64,000 nt of DNA from Oopsacas minuta (taxonomy: Eukaryota; Porifera; Hexactinellida; Lyssacinosida; Leucopsacidae). The position numbers and the translations under genes were made by a program. The notes under the pieces are model-generated. The model had not been told where the DNA came from. It made no database searches and saw only the letters and a list, made by a program, of their open reading frames with translations. How positions within the stretch are numbered: the first letter of the stretch is position 1; each line of letters begins with the position of its first letter. Location of the stretch: positions 140,887-204,886 of the forward strand of contig JAKMXF010000003.1 of the NCBI GenBank assembly GCA_024704765.1. The letters run 5' to 3'. Positions 1 through 12,600 of this stretch are shown one piece after another.

Positions 1-596
1 TAAATCTTGTCACCTAATATAGAATATTTGAATATACCTTGTGGGTTTTTAGACTTGAGTAATCTCTCAAGAGTCTCAATCTCTCTCTCATCTTTGATAA
101 TTGAATCTCTAGCCGGCTCATCTAAAACTTGAGGAGGTGGAGCATCAGGTAGATTCCCTTCATCATCAATTAACCCCTCTTTCTTCAACATCTCATACGC
201 GTCAAGGATTTTCCCTTGCTTAGGTAGTCCTCTCCTCCATTGAAAGAATAGCCCCCTTACTTTACCCTTAAGTTGTTCCGAGCTATTACTAGCGCTGTAT
301 TTTGGGGATATTAGCTTAATAAGCTCGTTCAATAGCTTAAACTTACCGACTTCATTATGAAACTTCACCCCACAATTCTTCACACAGGCCTCGATTACAG
401 CTAGAGCCAATAACTGAGTCTCTTCATCCTCCGATCGAAGTTTTGTTACGAGGACTTTTATCGCAGCTTGTGGACCCTCTGGCTCCTCATTGACTCTCTC
501 ACAGAATGACATCACAAATTCCCAATCCTGAAATCTATTTGTTGTATTTTTGGCTTTGTTGAAGATAGAATCGAATCCATCATCCTTGGTTACCAT
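1..596 (-). CDS. GGA: GGA-type ARF-binding clathrin adaptor, N-terminal part (runs off the window)
   Basis: Reading down from the ATG at 596 gives an open frame of 186 codons to about position 38. It holds a complete VHS domain (roughly residues 8-145; the helix containing WEFVMSFCERVN and the LLALAVIEACVKNCG segment are typical), then an acidic linker and ERLLKSKNPQ. That last segment is the hallmark of the start of the GAT domain in GGA proteins rather than TOM1 or STAM. GGAs sort cargo at the trans-Golgi network: VHS binds acidic-dileucine signals and GAT binds ARF-GTP. The GAT, hinge and ear domains lie outside the window. A donor-like GTATATT follows position 38, and a possible acceptor at 14-15 would make a 24-nt intron. 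The frame is also open straight through, so the splice there is undecided. The next gene in the same direction, CHCHD2, stops 490 bp upstream. Confidence 0.8.
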   Translation of the reverse strand, partial: MVTKDDGFDSIFNKAKNTTNRFQDWEFVMSFCERVNEEPEGPQAAIKVLVTKLRSEDEETQLLALAVIEACVKNCGVKFHNEVGKFKLLNELIKLISPKYSASNSSEQLKGKVRGLFFQWRRGLPKQGKILDAYEMLKKEGLIDDEGNLPDAPPPQVLDEPARDSIIKDEREIETLERLLKSKNPQGIFKYSILGDKI

Positions 597-1086
597 GTTG
601 GTGTATTGCTATGTTATTCTAATATTATATCAGTATATTTGATTATTAATAGTTGCCTCCAGTCCGGACTGAAGCAGGAAGTTGGTAAGAAACTTTACCC
701 GAGGTATGATAGGGACCATACTGATAATTCTGATTTCCTAGCCTCAGTCTGGACTGGACAACAGGTAACAAGCGACCCCAAGGATTAGTAAACTCAAAAT
801 GGAATAGAAAATTCAATTGAATAAACCACGAATAAATACGTTACTAATCGTACTAGCTATACCTACTGGGAGTTTTATGTAAGAGCTCTTTTGTATTAAG
901 CGAATCCTATAAGAGTATTTTCTATTATAATTACAGGAAAATATTTTCCACAGTGAAACCACAGCAAACAGGGAACTTCTGCAAATGGAGTGGAAAATAA
1001 ACAGAGCGAATTCCTAGCCCGGTTGTCCCATACAAATGAACCCTCACAAACTGGGAATTTGGCAGAAACGTGGTTGCATTTTTCCG
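597..1086. other. spacer between GGA and CHCHD2
   Basis: No gene is seen. The right half (from 951) is a family B short element that runs on into the CHCHD2 coding end. The left half is unique AT-rich sequence with no supported feature. Confidence 0.6.
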
Positions 1087-1104
1087 TTAGTGGCGGTCAC
1101 ACTG
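951..1104. mobile_element. MITE family B, copy 1
   Basis: The terminal sequences CAGTGAAACC and GGTCACACTG are inverted. The interior carries the family signature (GGGAACTTCTGCAAATGGAG, then CCCATACAAATGAACC) seen again near 56.1 and 59.8 kb. The right terminus overlaps the last codons of CHCHD2. Confidence 0.75.
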
Positions 1105-1735
1105 TATTTCACTGAATTTACCTTGGTCCATTTTACACTGCTTAAACATATAGTTAAGCCCCTCACAGAATTTGAGATCACTACTAGTCTGTGTACACTT
1201 GATGAAGTCTTCTAGCTCTTTAGCACAAGGTACTGCTCCTGCTTGTTGTTGAGTAGGTTGACTTATTTGTTGTTGATCCCTATAGAATAATAACAAATAT
1301 TTACATAACTAATTTGTAATGAGAATAATCAGCGTACTTACATATAACCCTGTGAAGGAGCTGCTTGTTGTACTTCCTCTCCACTTCCTCCTCCACCCAA
1401 TGATCCCACTAGTGCATGCCCTACTGTATGTCCCTATAATATTATCACAAACATGAATATGCGCTATACCTTTAGAGCTATTAATTATCAAAGTTGTCGG
1501 TTAGATGGCATACGATACAACTTACAATTGCTACTCCAGCAGCAGTAGTAGCTATTTGTGACATCATGCTAGGTTGAGTTGGAGCGACTGCAGGAACTTG
1601 TGGTTTCATAGGGACAGGCGGTGCGGCACTGGGAGCAGTGCTAATGGGACGAGACGTACCTCCGAAACCTCTACTAGGGGAGGGACTAGATTTAGGAGCC
1701 CCCATTCCAAAACCACCACCACGTCTGCGAGGCAT
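1087..1735 (-). CDS. CHCHD2: CHCHD2-like twin CX9C mitochondrial protein
   Basis: Three exons join in phase: 1735-1526, 1433-1342 and 1279-1087, giving 164 residues. The N-terminus is Arg/Pro/Ala-rich and basic. A glycine-rich hydrophobic segment follows (MSQIATTAAGVAI then GHTVGHALVG), which matches the conserved centre of CHCHD2/CHCHD10. The C-terminal CHCH domain has both CX9C motifs (CAKELEDFIKC and CEGLNYMFKQC). Known relatives are imported by the MIA40 route and act in the mitochondrial intermembrane space at MICOS/complex IV, with a transcriptional role for CHCHD2. The last five residues (QCDRH) and the TAA stop lie inside a family B element, so the present C-terminus is transposon-derived. 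Confidence 0.9.
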
Positions 1736-2239
1736 ATCTCAGCTAATTAACTAATTGAACTACATAAGTATTCGCTATAAATAGAAACAAATGGCTGAGA
1801 GGTGATAACTATAAGTAATGACGGAAAAGCCCCCGCTCCTGCTTCTATTAGTGCTACTTACATGACGCATTACATAGCAAATTCTTGTGATTAATGTTGG
1901 TGTATAAATTATCTAATTATGCCTGGTGTCAATTCACTCCTGTTTGGACCGGGTTTGCCCCCCCGCTTGTCCATTGGACAGCACTATCATATATGAATTG
2001 CTCTGAATAATAAAATTACCCTTAATTAGTTATAAGGAATGCCCGATGTATAAACGATAGATCTTTCTCATCAATCCTCCAAATAATTCTCCAGATCCAG
2101 CACTTCAATATATTTCCTGTAATCTGCCCTTTATAATAGTTATACAGGACTGAATGTCCGAATTATTTATCGCAACAGTTTACATAACAAAATAATAATA
2201 GTTTAATATCAATCAAAGTTTACAAATTTCTAAGAAAGT
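1736..2239. other. spacer between CHCHD2 and BECN1
   Basis: About 500 bp with no gene seen. It contains a C-rich stretch near 1960 and a near-palindrome TGTCCATTGGACA around 1968-1980. It must hold the CHCHD2 5' end and the BECN1 3' UTR. Confidence 0.5.
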
Positions 2240-3955
2240 TCATAGCTCAGGATTAGCAGCTAACATAGTCAAGCCCCATCTCAAATCTGTAAGCATAAAC
2301 TTCAAAGATTTTGTCCAATGCTCATCAGAGTTCAATTGTCTCCGTATCGAATAAAAACCTGACTCTTCACTGCCAATTTTATCACCCTCGATTTTGTAGG
2401 GGAGTGTCATTTGTTGGTCTCTACTCTCTAACGCGCATTTAAATTGATTGACACAGTTCAGGAATGCGACTAAACCATTATCAAACCGCGTATCAGCGAA
2501 TATCCGAAGAGACCCCGAGCTGTGTAAGGGAAGCTCCCGTTTATTAGCGATATCCTCTACATACGAATGGTTCCCATAAGGAACAGGCCGATAGTTCGTG
2601 AACTGGACATGAGACTTCTTCCCCAGACAATGCAGTAACAACACAGCTTGACCTAGCCCAGCATTAATCTCATTCCAATCCACTGATACACTAGGTAGCC
2701 TGCCAAGCCTAAACCCATTTATCGTACCGAAGTGTCCGTTGTGCCAAATATGAAAGGCACTGTTTAATACGTTAGTTTTCTTGAGTTTACTTAACTGTGC
2801 TGTGACGTAGTGTAGCTGGTTACCTACACTCTGTTCCTCATCTTGGAATTGGAGATGTTGCTTCAAGAATTCATTGAAGTCTTTCCAGTATATTTTCTCT
2901 TTTTCGTCAATTGCTTTTTGCAATGTCTCTTGGAGTTTTATCTCTTCCTAAACAAATTTATTTCATTTTCGTTATAATTGGAGTTTACTGTACTTACACA
3001 AGTATTACGAATTCAGGTTCCTACACCATACCTCTATTTGTATTCTCTCTTCCTCCAGAGCAGCTATCTGTCTCTTAAGCTCTCTTTCTTCCTGTCTACA
3101 CCCTCTCAATTGTTCATCTAGGTTATTATCCTTCTGTTTCTCCTCACTGAGAGACCTTAAGTAACCTTCATACGATTTATTCTCATCTTCAGATTGTCTG
3201 AGTGTAGCCTCAAGATCTTCTATCAAAGTCTTAGCACAATCCTCGCATAGAGGATGATCTATTCTAGAGTTCTTGCTTAATATATCAAACAGCTGGGAAG
3301 CAGCTGGGAATTGAGATGGTGGGAAAGGAATGTTTGCATTAGTATTGGAGAGAGAAGAGCAGATTACTCGTCGTTCTATCTTTGGATTAGGAATAGATTC
3401 TTCTTCCACTGATTCACTCTATATAAGGTTACGTTAGTATAATTCTACTATATAACATGTACTAATCTTTAAGGCTATGTTAATGACAAACTTGTTTCAG
3501 CTCCACATGGTATCATCTGAGCATTCGGGCGGGAGGCATCTCATATCTCATTATTTTTGGAGTTATCACTTACGAAGTTGCAAGTAATAGAAATATCTCG
3601 ATGACTTTCTTCGAATATAAATCACTACTATTCCCTCGTGAGTTATTAAATATATTTCGTATTTGAATTTCATCGATAAAATGGTGAAATATTGAAAATA
3701 TTCATGTGACAGGTAAACTTGATGCGGGCGGTGGAGCTGAAACAAGTTTTTCCAACTAACAGTGTCCTAACTAACAATATCAATGAGTGTCTCTGTAATA
3801 TTACTGATGCCTCCTAGATCAGATGTATCTATAGCTCCAGTTAATGTATTGTCCAGTGAGATTAGTTTTTGACAAGATTGACATAGATACATACAGGGAT
3901 CTGTTTGATGAGATGGGACAGCTGATTGTTTGGATACGAGAGGAAAAGTAGCCAT
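2240..3955 (-). CDS. BECN1: Beclin-1, autophagy PI3K complex subunit
   Basis: Exons 3955-3776, 3418-3032 and 2947-2240, all joined in phase 0, encode 424 residues (human 450). The N-terminus has the CxxC pair in CQSCQKLISLD. A BH3-like segment (SQLFDILS) is followed by the family signature DHPLCEDC. A coiled coil spans roughly residues 105-235. The C-terminal evolutionarily conserved domain starts at LKKTNVLNSAFHIWH and includes FGTINGFRLGRLPSV and VPYGNHSY. Beclin-1 scaffolds the VPS34 lipid kinase with ATG14 or UVRAG to start autophagosome formation. Intron 1 (3419-3775) carries a complete family F element. The gene lies head-to-tail between SNW1 and CHCHD2. Confidence 0.95.
3489..3748. mobile_element. 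MITE family F, complete copy in BECN1 intron 1
   Basis: It has perfect 17-bp terminal inverted repeats: AACTTGTTTCAGCTCCA at 3489-3505 and its exact reverse complement at 3732-3748. The interior is AT-rich and has no coding frame. Confidence 0.8.
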
Positions 3956-4288
3956 TAAATAACAAATTCTACTAAAATTGATTCCTCAGAAAAAACATAT
4001 ATACAAATGTGTGAAAACGTTTTTACAGTATAACATATGACATACACAAATGGGGTGTCAGGGACGCCCAAAAATGTTACCCCGTTTGTGGAGATTACAT
4101 TGTATAATTGTTGATACATTATTACTACGTCCAGAGGCGAAATGCGGGTAAATCTGGTGGCTGAGATGGCACAATTTGTAAGGCAAGTTCTCAAAAATTG
4201 TAATCCAAGAGACATATAATACCTCAAGTAGAACATTGAATTAATAGTTTGTGATTAGAATTAATATATTACACTCAGCAGTAAATTC
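3956..4288. other. spacer between BECN1 and SNW1
   Basis: No gene is seen. A short family B element (4026-4102) lies in it, and the rest is AT-rich sequence. Confidence 0.55.
4026..4102. mobile_element. MITE family B, deleted copy
   Basis: The ends CAGTATAACA and GGAGATTACATTG flank a shortened interior with ACAAATGGGGTG and CCCCGTTTGTG, which are the family B inner repeats. Confidence 0.6.
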
Positions 4289-6558
4289 TCAATATCTTGA
4301 TTTCTTACTGTCCGAATCTTTATCCATTGTTACTCCGGAACGTTTTACTCGTTGTAGAAATTTGTTAATATCAAATGGATCTTGTTCCTTTGCAAATTGG
4401 ACAGGACCAGTTGGCCTCGCCCCTTCCGTGTCTGCTCCTGAGAAGGGTTTATCCGCTTCAAATCTCTTTCCCATACCTCTATGACCATCTTCGTCCCCGT
4501 AAATATCCTGATCCAAGTCTTTACGGGGGCGATAGATCTTCTCTGCCATGGACCCTCCTTGTCGGAACGGCTGATCGTACACGTTATAGGAATCATCCTC
4601 AAATTCATAGCCAGAACTAACACCCTTGTTTTGATTGAATAATCTCTGATCAAACAAACTCTCCTGTCCTGCTGTTTTAGCTGGCATCCCTAAAGCAATC
4701 TTTTCAGAGATGTCACGGTCCTTCCCACGATCCGGTTTCCCTTTCTTGTCTCCTCCGACTTTGCTTAGCCTCTTCTGACGTTCCCTTTCCTTGTGACGCT
4801 CGTACTTTATCTCCTCTCTCTCCATCACTTCTTCTTGTTCCTGTTCATCTGCTGGAGCAGTTCGGATACCCACTCGCCTAGACGGAAGTTGTAATTAATG
4901 CAAATATAGGAAATAGAATGATAGTTGTTTTCCATTGTTTGTGAGTTAATTACTAAATTCAATAACGAATTAAGCGAATTTCGCCTAGAATTATCCTCCG
5001 ATTCATTACTCACTTATCTCTAGCTAGTTTAGCTATCCTCTCTAAATCTTTCTCTCTCTTAGCATTCAATTTCTCCTCATATTTCTTCTCGATCTGATAT
5101 CTCATCTCAATAGCTTGTCTAGCCTTCCTATCTGCTGCGTATAATGATTGAGACAGTTTAGCAAAGTTATCGTTAATGAGAGGGTCTTGTAATCCCCTTC
5201 CGTCTGCAGCTAGACGCTTGTCTAATGGGACTGTGAAGCCTCGAGGATTTGTCCAGTTTGATATCGACGGAGGAATCTTCCAATCTTGTTGCTCCTTTGC
5301 TGTCACCTAATTTGACAATAGAAATGATACAATAAACATCCATAAACAGGGGCATGAGGAAACGGAATGAAAATAATTTACTGTATTATATTTCAGTGGC
5401 TATATTTAGATTACCTTTCTATTAGGGGAGTGTAGTACCGGAACAGGGGGTGAGGGAGGGCCTCTTGGTATTTTCTTGTTGATAGTAAACCTCGGGGGCT
5501 CCATAGGATCCTTTTGTACCTCCACCATATGGATAAGTCTCTGGTTACAACCTGAATTGAATTGTTCCCCTTGCAGAGCTGGTGTGTAACGGATGTACTC
5601 AACTGGCGCCCGTTTTTCAGCAGCTTTTGCTGGGAGAGCAGCTGATATTTTAGTTTGTATGATTTTCTCTAAAGCTAGTCGGGTTTCTTCAGTCGTCTTA
5701 TCCACCTGTTCTTGATCAGGACGAGCTAGTTCTGGGTTATTCCTGCTGATGGGGAGAGCATCTTGAGGCTTTGTGTGTAATACCTATAGTATAGCGAGAT
5801 TATGAAATGTGGACTCTATTTCTCAGCCAAATATCTGAATCGAGCATTCAATTGATTCGCTGAGTAGGATAATTGAGTGAGAAATACAATAATACAGGTT
5901 ACCCCCATGTATGTCCAGACATCCTATGGCCTTTTCAATCTTATGTCTAGGAGGAATTACATACTATACAATAATACATTAGCTTAAATAGACATGGGGT
6001 AAACACATCTCAGCCCTTAATATAGTGAAACCAGCATAAACCAAACACTCGTTGAGACATGAAAATTTTGTCTGTTTTGCAAATTGTCGGAAGCTATTTC
6101 AGATCAGAAACACTGTTGAATTGTCTATGCAGGTTCCACAATATTAAAAGTCTACATCTGTATGTAATATTATAGCTTGCAACTGAATCTATTCCCAGTT
6201 GATATTAGTAACTAACTCAACTAACTTTATCCTTTCTCTGTCCTTGATACACAACAGCATCATACTTTATGTGTCCATCTTTATCCATCTGTAACGGTAT
6301 AACACTTCTGTTACCAGACCCAGGGGTCTTCCTACCCATGTTCATGGGGTATTGAGCGACTGGGATCTCTGGAAATGCGCCTCCATCCCCGAAATCCTCC
6401 AGGCACCGCGGGATCCAGCCCTTCCGTGCACCGTAAACAGGAGGACCCTGTTTAGCTACTGCTTGAATAGTATAGTCGTTGCTACGATACGAAGGTGGCT
6501 CTTGGAATGTTTGTACAGGAGCTGGTAGTATATTTGGTAGTGACATGTTGCTAGGCAT
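4289..6558 (-). CDS. SNW1: SNW1/SKIP, spliceosome and transcription co-regulator
   Basis: Exons 6558-6226, 5783-5415, 5306-5014 and 4877-4289 join in phase to give 527 residues (human 536). Recognisable blocks in order are GPPVYGARKGWIPR, YIRYTPALQGEQFNSG, MVEVQKDPMEPPRF with IPRGPPSPP, and the SNW block (PSISNWTNPRGFTVPLDKRL). After these come a charged helical region and the C-terminal DQRLFNQNKG, YNVYDQPFR and IYRPRKDLDQDIYGDE blocks. The protein is a core activated-spliceosome factor (yeast Prp45) and also bridges nuclear receptors and Notch to transcription. I start at the ATG at 6558; a GTG two codons upstream is in frame but less likely. The PSMD2 stop lies only 115 bp upstream on the same strand. 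Intron 1 (6225-5784) may contain a small inverted-repeat element. Confidence 0.95.
5898..6003. mobile_element. possible short inverted-repeat element in SNW1 intron 1
   Basis: GTTACCCCCATGT near 5898 is imperfectly inverted as ACATGGGGTAAAC at about 5993-6004. There is no second copy in the window, so this is weak. Confidence 0.3.
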
Positions 6559-6673
6559 TTGCACATAAATATTTAAATAATTATGTAACGAAAATTATAA
6601 GATAAGACTTAAACTACACAATCAACTTCAATAGGAAATCACTACACAATACTCTAGTATGTTTTTACGTTGG

Positions 6674-9600
6674 CTAGCTTGTTAGATCTTTGTTCTTCTG
6701 TAATATTACGAATCCTTCTAGAAGAGGAGTTATGGGTATATCTAGAAATGAATATATCCCTCATAAAATTTCGCGGAGATATATTGGCCTCAAAATATTA
6801 TACTTGCTCATATTAACTGCCTAGTTAATAAATATTGAATTTCTCTAAGAATATAGCTTACATTCATTCGTAGCTAACTCAGCTCTCTCCCCATAAGATA
6901 ACAATACAGGAGTAGAATGAGTCTGAAACCCTGTTATAGTCTTTGGCTTTCCTGCTTGTCCTACTACATCTACTGCTTGACCTACACGTACACTCACAGA
7001 CAGAGGCTTGAGGTCTGTATCTAGTGTTACCAGCATACGAGGCTGTATTGCTAAGGCTATGCAGTAGAGAAGGTAGCAAGGGTTGGAGTGCCCGATTAAT
7101 ACTAAACAAATTCACAAGTAAACTGGAGCAACTTTTCTATAGCAGCCACAGGAACATGCTAAGTTATTGTCTCACCCCTTCTACATTCCAAATATCAACT
7201 CAGGTAACTAGGGATTTAATTTATCTTTGGAACGTCAAGGGTGCTAATTGACACCCCCAGACCCAGGAAGTACAACACTTACTATTTTTAACATCCATAG
7301 CAGCTACCAATACAGTCACCAGACTACCGACAGCAACAGGAGTAAACAATCCTCTGTCAGAATGATAAGGATTTAGTGTAAGGGTACCTTTACCGAGATG
7401 TATTAGACCTTGTGCTAGTCTTACTATATAGAGATTATTACTATCCTTCTGGTAATAAGTAGCTAGTTGTTTTAGCATGTTAACTAGCCTCGAGTTGTTA
7501 GTCCCTAATAAATATATATATATGGAATAGATGGAACAATGAAACCTCCACAAACTGTTTGTCCCGTATTGACCCTTTTAATTATAGTTTATTGTATTAC
7601 AACAATACTCTTACCAGCTCCAACAATCCCCATTGCTAGTATAGCATTGTGTGCTGTCTCAGCATCATTATCATGTGATAGCTTAGATAGAGCATCAAGT
7701 ACAGGAAGCTGTGGATTAGAGGCTGATATGAGGGCTAATGCTAGAGGTACTGATCTCTTTATTACGCTATCTCCATACTGCAACTATAATATATACAGAA
7801 TTAAGTCAGTCAACTCCCGGTATATCTAACACGGATATATAGAAATACCCGCTTATGTCTGAGCCTTAAATTGTCCAAATATGGTCACAAACAGCTGAAG
7901 TACCATATATTCCATAGGTTATATCGAGTAATTATCGCGGGTACTTGAGCTTCGATATAACGAGAGTAGACTGTACGTATGTGAATTCACATAACACTTA
8001 ATAATCAAGTACAATAAATAGAATGACATACACAGATTATCACGAATATTTTCCATGTTTACAACTCATATAATGCCATTAAAACTACTCACAACATATC
8101 GCTATAGACTGCTATTACAACATACATACAGACATAACCATATGCTACAGGTGAGAAATGTCGCTAACAATGAGAATAAACTTGTAGGCTGTAGTGACCT
8201 TACAAACATGAGGAATATCGGGATACTAGCACACATCGACGCGGGTAAAACAAGCACAACAGAATGCATGCTGTTCCACGCGGGTGTTGTGAAGAAAATA
8301 GGCCGGATAGATGACGGGGACACTCGTATGGATTTCATGAAACAGGAACGAGAGAGAGGGATAACTATAAATGCGGCGAACATCGCTTTCAACTGGTTAA
8401 ATCGGACAGTTAATTTGATCGATACACCAGGCCATGTTGATTTTAACTTTGAAGTAGAAAGATGTTTGCATGTGTTGGACAGTGCGGTGCTAGTGCTAGA
8501 CGGGACCGAGGGTGTACAACCACAGACTATATCCATCAACAAACAAATGACAGAATGGACACTACCTAGACTAATATATACAAACAAAATGGACAGAAAA
8601 AACGCAGACTTCGATCGTTCAATAAAAGCACTTAGAAAAGAATTGGAAGTTAATCCGGTTGTATATACACGACCGGTTTATATCAATGGAATGTTCAGAG
8701 GTGTTGTTGACCTAATTTCAATGATTGTAAGGATTCACACAAAAAATAATATACAATGTTTCCCTGTAAACGGAGAGAATGGAGGGTTTAATGAACAGCT
8801 GATCGAGATGGGAGTAAATCGTGAAAACTTGGAAATAATAATCCATTCAAGAACCAAATTGATTGAAGAGTTAGTCAGTTTTGATGAGAATTTGTTAGAA
8901 GAATATTTCGAAGGCAAAACACCGTCACCAGAAAATCTCAAACGTCTACTAAGATCTTGCTGTGTAAATCAACAGGTCTCCCCTGTGCTATGTGGTAGTG
9001 CAGTAACCAACATAGGAATAGACTTGTTGCTAAACGCAATCGTTGAATATCTTCCCTCACCGCTAGATAGGATTGAAAGTCATTTCCCAGTCAATTTCCA
9101 CCATGATGCAAATTCCCCGTTGATAGCTTATGCATTTAAAGTAATACAAGATAGAAACAGAGGCTCACTCGTGTATCTACGTGTATATTCAGGGGTGTTA
9201 AAATCTCATTCACACATTTATAGACTAGGGGATAGAGGCAGTGAGAAGATTAATCGTTTATTGCTCAGTCAAGCCGGGGATTTGAAAGAAATCCGCGCAG
9301 TAGGACCTGGAAATATCGGCGTGGCAGTTGGCCTGAAGGAGACACAAACAGGTGACGTCATCACGAGTGACGAAACTATTCTAACAGAAATAACTAAACA
9401 AATAGAAACGGCGAATGATTGTGTTACAAAACGAACTGCAAGCCCCAGTCAAACCTGGCTTACTAATTTAATAAAGCTTAACGTGCCTGATGCAGTATTC
9501 TACTGTACACTATATGTAGACAGTAAGGAGGAAGAGAGAGAGCTAGTGAAAGCCCTGAACCAGCTGACTACAGAGGATCCCAGTCTTAGATACAAGATAG

Positions 9601-12600
9601 ATCCGAATAATGAGGACTTAGTCGTGTCAGGCATGGGGGACCTGCATCTACAGATTCTTATAGACCGATTGAAACACGAATACAGGATTATAGTCAAACT
9701 AGGGAAACTGAGTATCGCTTATCAAGAAGTCCCAACTATTGTAAGTAAGGAAGTATACGAGACGACAAGCACTATGAGTGGGAGAGAGCAACATGTAGAA
9801 ATAGGCCTGAGAGTTATACCCGGTGGACAGAACATTAAAGTTGTCAACCGATTAGGAAACGAGGTTGTTATAAGCCGCGACCAACTCAAAGCAATACAGA
9901 ATGCAGTCAGGGCAGTTTGCGTAGGAGGTGGCCCGTTAATACATGGTCCTGTTACAGAATTATCAGTCGAACTGACTGACTTTACCTGTGAAGAAGTGAC
10001 GTCACTCAATATTGTGAGTTATGCGACAAGAGAATGTTTGACTAAAGCACTACGTAATAGTGAACTAAGGTTAAGTGAACCTGTTATGAAAGTGGAAATT
10101 AAACTATCAGAAGAATACGTGGAAGCTGTACTGGCGGATTTAGCTAATAACAGACGAGGTATAGTTAAGAGAGTTCTGACAGACGCTAGGGCCAGCTGTT
10201 TAGAGGCGGAGGTACCGCTAGAACATTTACTGCAGTATAGCAATGTAGTGAGGGGGCTTACGTCAGGATATGGAGAGTATTCAAGCAGATTCCTAACCTA
10301 CAGACAGGTTGCTAACGAGCACCAGAAGACTATTATAGATAGATATAAAGGATATTAATTCGTTATTATCTGATATTGTAACTTAGCTTAGAAATAATAT
10401 GTACTCAAAGTAGGATAGAGTTCAATTGTTCTTCCTAGAGCGGCCGAAACGCGGTATCAATCGGTTCCCAACCCAGGTTCCATGGATTCCTTAGTGGTCT
10501 ACGAACGACAGTAGGGGGTCTACAGAGCGTCTTTTAAATGGGGAATGGGGGTCCATGTGTGAACAGTTGGGAACTGCTGGGTTAGGAATTTAATTATATA
10601 TGAACCTTACCAAATGCGAGAAAGTTCTGAGTGACATTTCAGCTCCTATCTCCTCCCCCATGGCTACTAACGCTATGCCCAACACAGTAATAGCTTGATG
10701 AGCTCCTGGCTCATGGAGAGCTCCAGCTACAGCTGTAGGGTCTTTTAAGTTTTCCTTCCCTTTCGTATCTTTCTCTTTCTCATCTTCCTCAGAGAAGAAC
10801 TCACTGGCTTTATGCAGAAGAGACTGTATTTTCAATACATTACCAGTTCCTAATATTAAGATAATAAGGCATTTGAATACGGGCGACTTAATTATGACGT
10901 CATGAATATTACCTGCATAAGCACACACATCTAATAGAATAACACCAAAATCCTTGAGATGAGCAGGTAGACTATCAAATGCATTAGCTATGTCATTAGC
11001 TGCTTTCTGCTTACCAAGGAATATTAAACCAACTGCCAATATAATGAATCTAAATACATTTTTTTGTTAAAAACCTATATTATAATGGTATAGAATATGT
11101 CAGTGTGTGATGGAATCTTATGACAGGCTTCAATTTAATAAGAATTAAGTTTCCAACCTGTTGTATGTAGATTTGACATTGTATCCTTCCTTACTGAAAA
11201 TAGTTAACAGCTTTAAAGCTAGTTCAGCATTACAAGATCCCAAAGCAATAAATCCTATTGACAGAGCTGTAACACTGATAACCTCACTGGTTATTAGTTT
11301 ATCATTTGCATTAGATACTTTATCTGTGAATACTTCTGTTAACATCACAATTAAGTCTTCACGGCATGATCCAGCATATGCTAATCCTAATCTAATAGAA
11401 ATACAATGCGAGCTCGTTAATAAGAACACAAACAGATTAATAGTGGACTATGTGAAGAGGTTCTTGTCGTTATAACTCACCCTAGAATAGCAGCTATCTT
11501 CATTTTGATATGACTAACATTAGCATCTGATACAAACTCAGATAGAATACCCATAGCAGGATCACACTCATTCCTTATACCACAATTTACTATACCGGTT
11601 GCTAAGAGAGCTCCTGCCTACAGAAAATACGTCAAAATATAACAGCTGATCGTAAGCATAGGAAGCACCATAAGCGCCGACACAAGGAGTATTTCACGGG
11701 TAACATCGAAGTAATTATCGCGGTTCCTTGAGCATCGATATAACGAGAGTTAACTGTACAATATATCATAGCTTACTTTAATTTCAATATCTTGTGAATA
11801 TATATACTTGTCAATATGTGTCAGACCTGTATCAACATCCCATAACATTATAAGTCCCAGAGAAGCTACAGCGCTAATCATTCCGTTATCTTTAACTTTA
11901 CCAAGCCAAGCTTGATTATCTGCATCCATTGTAACTTTATCTTTACCAAAAGCACAATTAACAAATCCATTAACGAACGTGGAAGCTAGGAACATTTTGC
12001 TTTGGTCTTGTGTAGCAGTTCTAGGAGGATCTGAGTGATTCTTCATGACGTCATCTGGTAGTTTTGGTTCAACGATATCTAACTGGAGAGATGGAATGTA
12101 TCAATTCTTAATTGTAATTGGCTGAAGATATGTACAGTGGAACATCGTTAATACGTATTTCCTGATAAGAACTTATTCAATTGGTATTACACCGGATAAA
12201 GCGAACAGATTTGACCGTCTGTTAGTATTCCTATTAACGAGGCTACACTGTATGCGGAACTTACTTCTCTAGCTAATGCCAGGAAATGTTGATTTAATTG
12301 AGAATTAGAAATAATCTCTCGTAACAACTCATTACTACTCTCCATCTCATCTTCTGGTATTTCTAAGAATACTTGCTGTCTGCCTAGCATAAAGCAGAGC
12401 TGTTTCTTCAATAATCTACGAGATGAATCGAATTAAAATGTAGTTTGGTAGGAAATTGGAAAGTGTTCCCATCAAATGCCTATTTTCCCATCCATGTATC
12501 CAATAGATTAACTCACTCATCGTTACAAGAGAAGAATATATCTTTAATGAGTTTGAGATCATTCAGCTGCATTGCTAGTTTCATAGCTGCAGCTAGCTTA

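Noticed and set aside
14-37. 24-nt intron in GGA
   Set aside because: It has GT and AG ends but is far shorter than any other intron here (shortest otherwise about 56-63 nt), and the frame is open without splicing; left undecided.
8102-8587. Antisense frame across the EF-G2 gene (161 codons)
   Set aside because: A shadow of the strongly conserved EF-G2 GTPase domain.
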